Of a stretch of DNA of 64,000 nt, positions 61,742 to 64,000 are shown one piece after another. A program made the translations under genes and the position numbers. Every line of letters starts with the position of its first letter. Position 1 is the stretch's first letter. This stretch comes from Bradyrhizobiaceae bacterium. Its GTDB lineage: Bacteria; Pseudomonadota; Alphaproteobacteria; Rhizobiales; Xanthobacteraceae. Location: positions 3,040,016-3,104,015 of the forward strand of contig CP078014.1 in assembly GCA_020544565.1 (NCBI GenBank), in the 5' to 3' direction. The notes under the pieces were generated by a model. That model was not told the DNA's origin, ran no database searches, and was given only the letters and a program-made list of their open reading frames with translations.

Positions 61742-62971
61742 TCACGGATTCGACCCTGCAAACTTTTGGCCGGTGACAGCGTGCGTCGCGCTGCCGCCGG
61801 TCAAGCTCTGCCAGCGCTGCACGATGACGTCGACATATTTGGGATCGAGCTCGACGAGCCGCGCGCGCCGCCCGGCGCGCTCCGCCGCGATCATCGTGGT
61901 GCCCGAGCCGCCGAACAGGTCAAGAATGATGTCGCGGCTTTTCGACGAATTGCGGATGGCGCGCTCGACCAGTTCGACCGGCTTCATGGTCGGATGCAAA
62001 TCATTCTTGACCGGCTTGTCGACGAACCAGACATCGCCCTGGTCGCGCGCGCCGCACCAATAGTGATCGGTGCCCTCCTTCCAGCCGTAAAGGATTGGTT
62101 CGTACTGGCGCTGATAATCGGAGCGCCCAAGCGTGAAGGTATTCTTGGCCCAGATCACAAAGGTCGACCATTTTCCGCCAGCGTCGCGGAAGGCTTTCTG
62201 CAGCCGGTCCAACTCCGACGACGACATGCAGATGTAGACGGCACCTTTGGTGAGCGTGAGGATGTTGACACAGGCGTCATAGAGCAGCGTGCCGAAGTCC
62301 TCGCCGAGCGCATCATTAAGGATCGGTCGGCTCTTGCCTTTGCGCTTGTCCTTTTCTGAATTGGCATAGTTCACGTTGTAGGGCGGATCGGTGAAGGCCA
62401 TGTCGGCGAGTTCGCCGTCCAACAGCTTCTCGACATCGGACAGCACGGTGGCGTCACCACACAACACCCGATGCTCGCCGCAGATCCAGAGGTCACCCGG
62501 ACAGCTGATTGGGTCGGCCGGCACCTCGGGCACCTGATCGAGATCCTCGCTTTCATCACCCGTCTCGGCCAGGAGGCGATCGAGGTCCGTATCATCGAAG
62601 CCGAGCAGCGCGAGGTCAACCTCCTCGTCCTTGAGCGCTGCCAATTCGGACGCCAGCATGGTGTCGTCCCAGCCGGCATTCTCGGCGATACGGTTGTCCG
62701 CGATCATCAACGCCCGGCGCTGGGTCGGCGTGAGGTGCGCGAGCACAATCACCGGCGCGTCGGACAGCCCGAGCTTGCGGGCAGCGAGGACACGGCCGTG
62801 GCCGGCCACGATCACGCCGTCGTCGCCGACCAGCACCGGATTGATGAAACCGAATTCCGCAATCGACCCTGCGATCTGCGCAATCTGATCCTCTGAATGC
62901 GTCCGCGCGTTGCGCGCATGCGGGATCAGTCGGTCGAGCGCCCAGCGCCCCACCGCCTCGGAATATTGCAC
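61742..62971 (-). CDS. ParB-N / DNA methyltransferase fusion
   Basis: This protein of about 409 residues joins an N-terminal ParB-like domain (IPHARNARTHSEDQIAQIAG and VIVAGHGRVLAA) to a beta-class methyltransferase with DPPYNVNY (about 195) and LDLFGGSGTTM (about 352). Such fusions are common in phages of Alphaproteobacteria and methylate adenine or cytosine to protect phage DNA. The start is uncertain: GTG 62971 begins the family-like sequence, while the frame extends to 63049 through the inverted repeats, giving MVTALVTATSVTT, which looks non-coding. Confidence 0.85.
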   Translation of the reverse strand: MQYSEAVGRWALDRLIPHARNARTHSEDQIAQIAGSIAEFGFINPVLVGDDGVIVAGHGRVLAARKLGLSDAPVIVLAHLTPTQRRALMIADNRIAENAGWDDTMLASELAALKDEEVDLALLGFDDTDLDRLLAETGDESEDLDQVPEVPADPISCPGDLWICGEHRVLCGDATVLSDVEKLLDGELADMAFTDPPYNVNYANSEKDKRKGKSRPILNDALGEDFGTLLYDACVNILTLTKGAVYICMSSSELDRLQKAFRDAGGKWSTFVIWAKNTFTLGRSDYQRQYEPILYGWKEGTDHYWCGARDQGDVWFVDKPVKNDLHPTMKPVELVERAIRNSSKSRDIILDLFGGSGTTMIAAERAGRRARLVELDPKYVDVIVQRWQSLTGGSATHAVTGQKFAGSNP

Positions 62972-63341
62972 GGTCAGGGGTCTTTCGATTTGAAGCCGGT
63001 CGCGCCGGCAGGTGGTAACTGACGTTGCAGTTACCAGCGCGGTTACCACCGGTTTGCTGGATGGAAATTCTATAAAGACGCGGATTTATCAGGCGTAACG
63101 TGCGCTGGTGAGCGCCGCCGACATGGTAACTGGTAACTCAGATTTCGCGGCTGCCGGTAGCGAAGTCCCGCGCCGATGCCCCCCGCATACCAATAAGCGC
63201 CAGGGAGGACCCGCGCTCTCGCATCGACTTCGTATTGCGCGCGACTCTCGCGATCATGCCAATCACGATAGCTATTCAGAGCGGTTTTGTCCGCGCGAAA
63301 AGTGTCTGGCAGACAATTTTCGATTGGCTTCGCTGCGACGA
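62972..63341. other. 370-base region with nested GGTAACT repeats
   Basis: No convincing gene. GGTAACTG and CAGTTACC (63014-63021, 63028-63035) form an inverted repeat around ACGTTG; GGTGGTAAC and GTTACCACC (63011-63019, 63042-63050) nest around it; and GGTAACT repeats in tandem at 63125-63131 and 63132-63138. This is a likely regulator or ParB-like binding region controlling the methyltransferase gene. Confidence 0.55.
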
Positions 63342-64000
63342 TCACAGAGGTAGCGGCTCAGTCCCACGGTCGAGGACGTCAAGGTACTTGCGGTAGGCAA
63401 AGACGCGGCGTCGTTGCTTGCCTGTCACTTCGCGCACGATCCCGAGGTCGACCAGATGTTCGAGCGACTTTCCAACGGTGGGAAGCGAGAGCTTGAGTTC
63501 CTTGGATACCGCCTGAATCGTGACGAGCGGTCGACGCTGCATCAGATCGTGGACGCGGAATGCCGAGGCTGCGCTGCGCCCGAGCGTTTGGATCGTGCCG
63601 CGGTCCTCGTCAAAGAGCGCCATGATATCGCGGCCGGTATCGACGGCTTGCGTGGCCGTGTCCCGCACGCCCGTCAGAAAGTATTCCATCCAGGTTTCCC
63701 ATGCGCCGTTCTCGCGGACCTCCTGCAACAGACGATAGTAATCGGTGCGTCGTGCTTTGAAATAGAGGCTGAGATACAGGATGGGCTCATGCAGCGCGCC
63801 GGCATCGCACAGCATAAGCGTGATCAGCAGACGTCCGAGACGTCCGTTACCATCGAGGAACGGATGGATCGTCTCGAACTGCACATGCGCGAGTCCCGCC
63901 TTGATCAGCGGCGGGAGCTGTGGATCATCCGCATGCAGAAACTTTTCGAACGCATCGAGGCATTCATTCAGCCGGTCCGGTGGTGGGGGAACGAACAGCG
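63342..64000 (-). CDS. Fic-family protein (5' end outside window)
   Basis: The visible 3' part (about 219 codons) contains the Fic motif HPFLDGNGRLGR at about 63831-63866, then a helical region and a C-terminal winged-helix (LVTIQAVSKELKLSLPTVGK) as in Fic proteins with DNA-binding tails. Fic enzymes usually transfer AMP to proteins. The frame is open upstream (LFVPPPPDRLNECLDAFEKF) to the window edge. No inhibitory S/TxxxE/G motif can be judged without the missing N-terminus. Confidence 0.85.
   Translation of the reverse strand, partial: LFVPPPPDRLNECLDAFEKFLHADDPQLPPLIKAGLAHVQFETIHPFLDGNGRLGRLLITLMLCDAGALHEPILYLSLYFKARRTDYYRLLQEVRENGAWETWMEYFLTGVRDTATQAVDTGRDIMALFDEDRGTIQTLGRSAASAFRVHDLMQRRPLVTIQAVSKELKLSLPTVGKSLEHLVDLGIVREVTGKQRRRVFAYRKYLDVLDRGTEPLPL

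Noticed and set aside
63070..63345. A 91-codon minus-strand frame before the methyltransferase gene
   Set aside because: No recognisable domain, translation of the inverted repeat region, and no clear ribosome-binding site.
1..64000. Search for tRNA, rRNA, CRISPR arrays and insertion sequences
   Set aside because: No cloverleaf, repeat-spacer pattern or transposase could be recognised by reading; short RNA genes could have been missed.

Overview
The window is GC-rich DNA from an alphaproteobacterium, most likely Hyphomicrobiales of the Bradyrhizobium/Nitrobacter/Afipia type. This rests on a RepB-type ParB pair behind a serine recombinase, alphaproteobacterial gene-transfer-agent-like tail genes (DUF2460, DUF2163, NlpC/P60 and TIM-barrel baseplate), and a short dispersed palindromic repeat at 46417-46460 of a kind I recall from Bradyrhizobiaceae. 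The host assignment is inference. No rRNA, tRNA, CRISPR array or insertion sequence was recognised.

The left part (1-37608) is an accessory or defence island read almost entirely from the + strand. It holds: (i) a 3' fragment of a recombinase-associated gene and an excisionase-like HTH gene; (ii) a five-gene, stop/start-overlapping operon of SNF2 helicase, AIPR protein, type III-like methyltransferase, type III-like helicase-nuclease and Mrr nuclease (649-10693); (iii) a serine recombinase plus two ParB/RepB-like proteins (11426-14894) with a divergent 130-aa gene; (iv) a three-gene operon of AddB-like Fe-S nuclease, AddA-like helicase-nuclease and a 1647-aa sacsin-type GHKL ATPase with an ExK C-terminus (15377-26210); (v) a HEPN protein and a broken Phd antitoxin; (vi) a four-gene operon of ClpB-type AAA+ ATPase, NrdG-like radical SAM activase, a 2079-aa zinc ribbon/pseudokinase/SF1 helicase/MTES_1575 nuclease fusion and a coiled-coil protein (27574-37608). 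Systems (iv) and (vi) are the best candidates for undescribed defence systems.

The right part (37612-60900) is a complete minus-strand prophage morphogenesis and lysis block. In transcription order it has TerS, TerL (GpA type), gpW-like joiner, portal, S49 protease with nested scaffold, gpD decoration protein, capsid E, connector and tail-completion genes, tail tube, a tail chaperone pair with an A AAA AAC -1 frameshift site, tape measure, a GTA-like tail tip, a DUF2793 fibre, endolysin, holin and nested Rz/Rz1-like spanins. The head is lambda-like and the tail tip is GTA-like. Two plus-strand toxin-antitoxin cassettes (HigBA and Phd-PIN) sit between portal and protease. A 29-codon duplicate of the protease gene start is stranded beyond HigBA, showing how that cassette lies in the operon. 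No phage integrase, repressor or replication gene is in view. Beyond TerS are two small + strand genes, a ParB-N/DNA methyltransferase gene with nested inverted repeats upstream, and a Fic gene cut by the window end.

Together, the left half reads as stacked anti-phage modules and the right half as a mosaic prophage that carries its own stability cassettes. The two halves meet tail to tail with only 3 bases between the last defence gene and the Rz1-like spanin.
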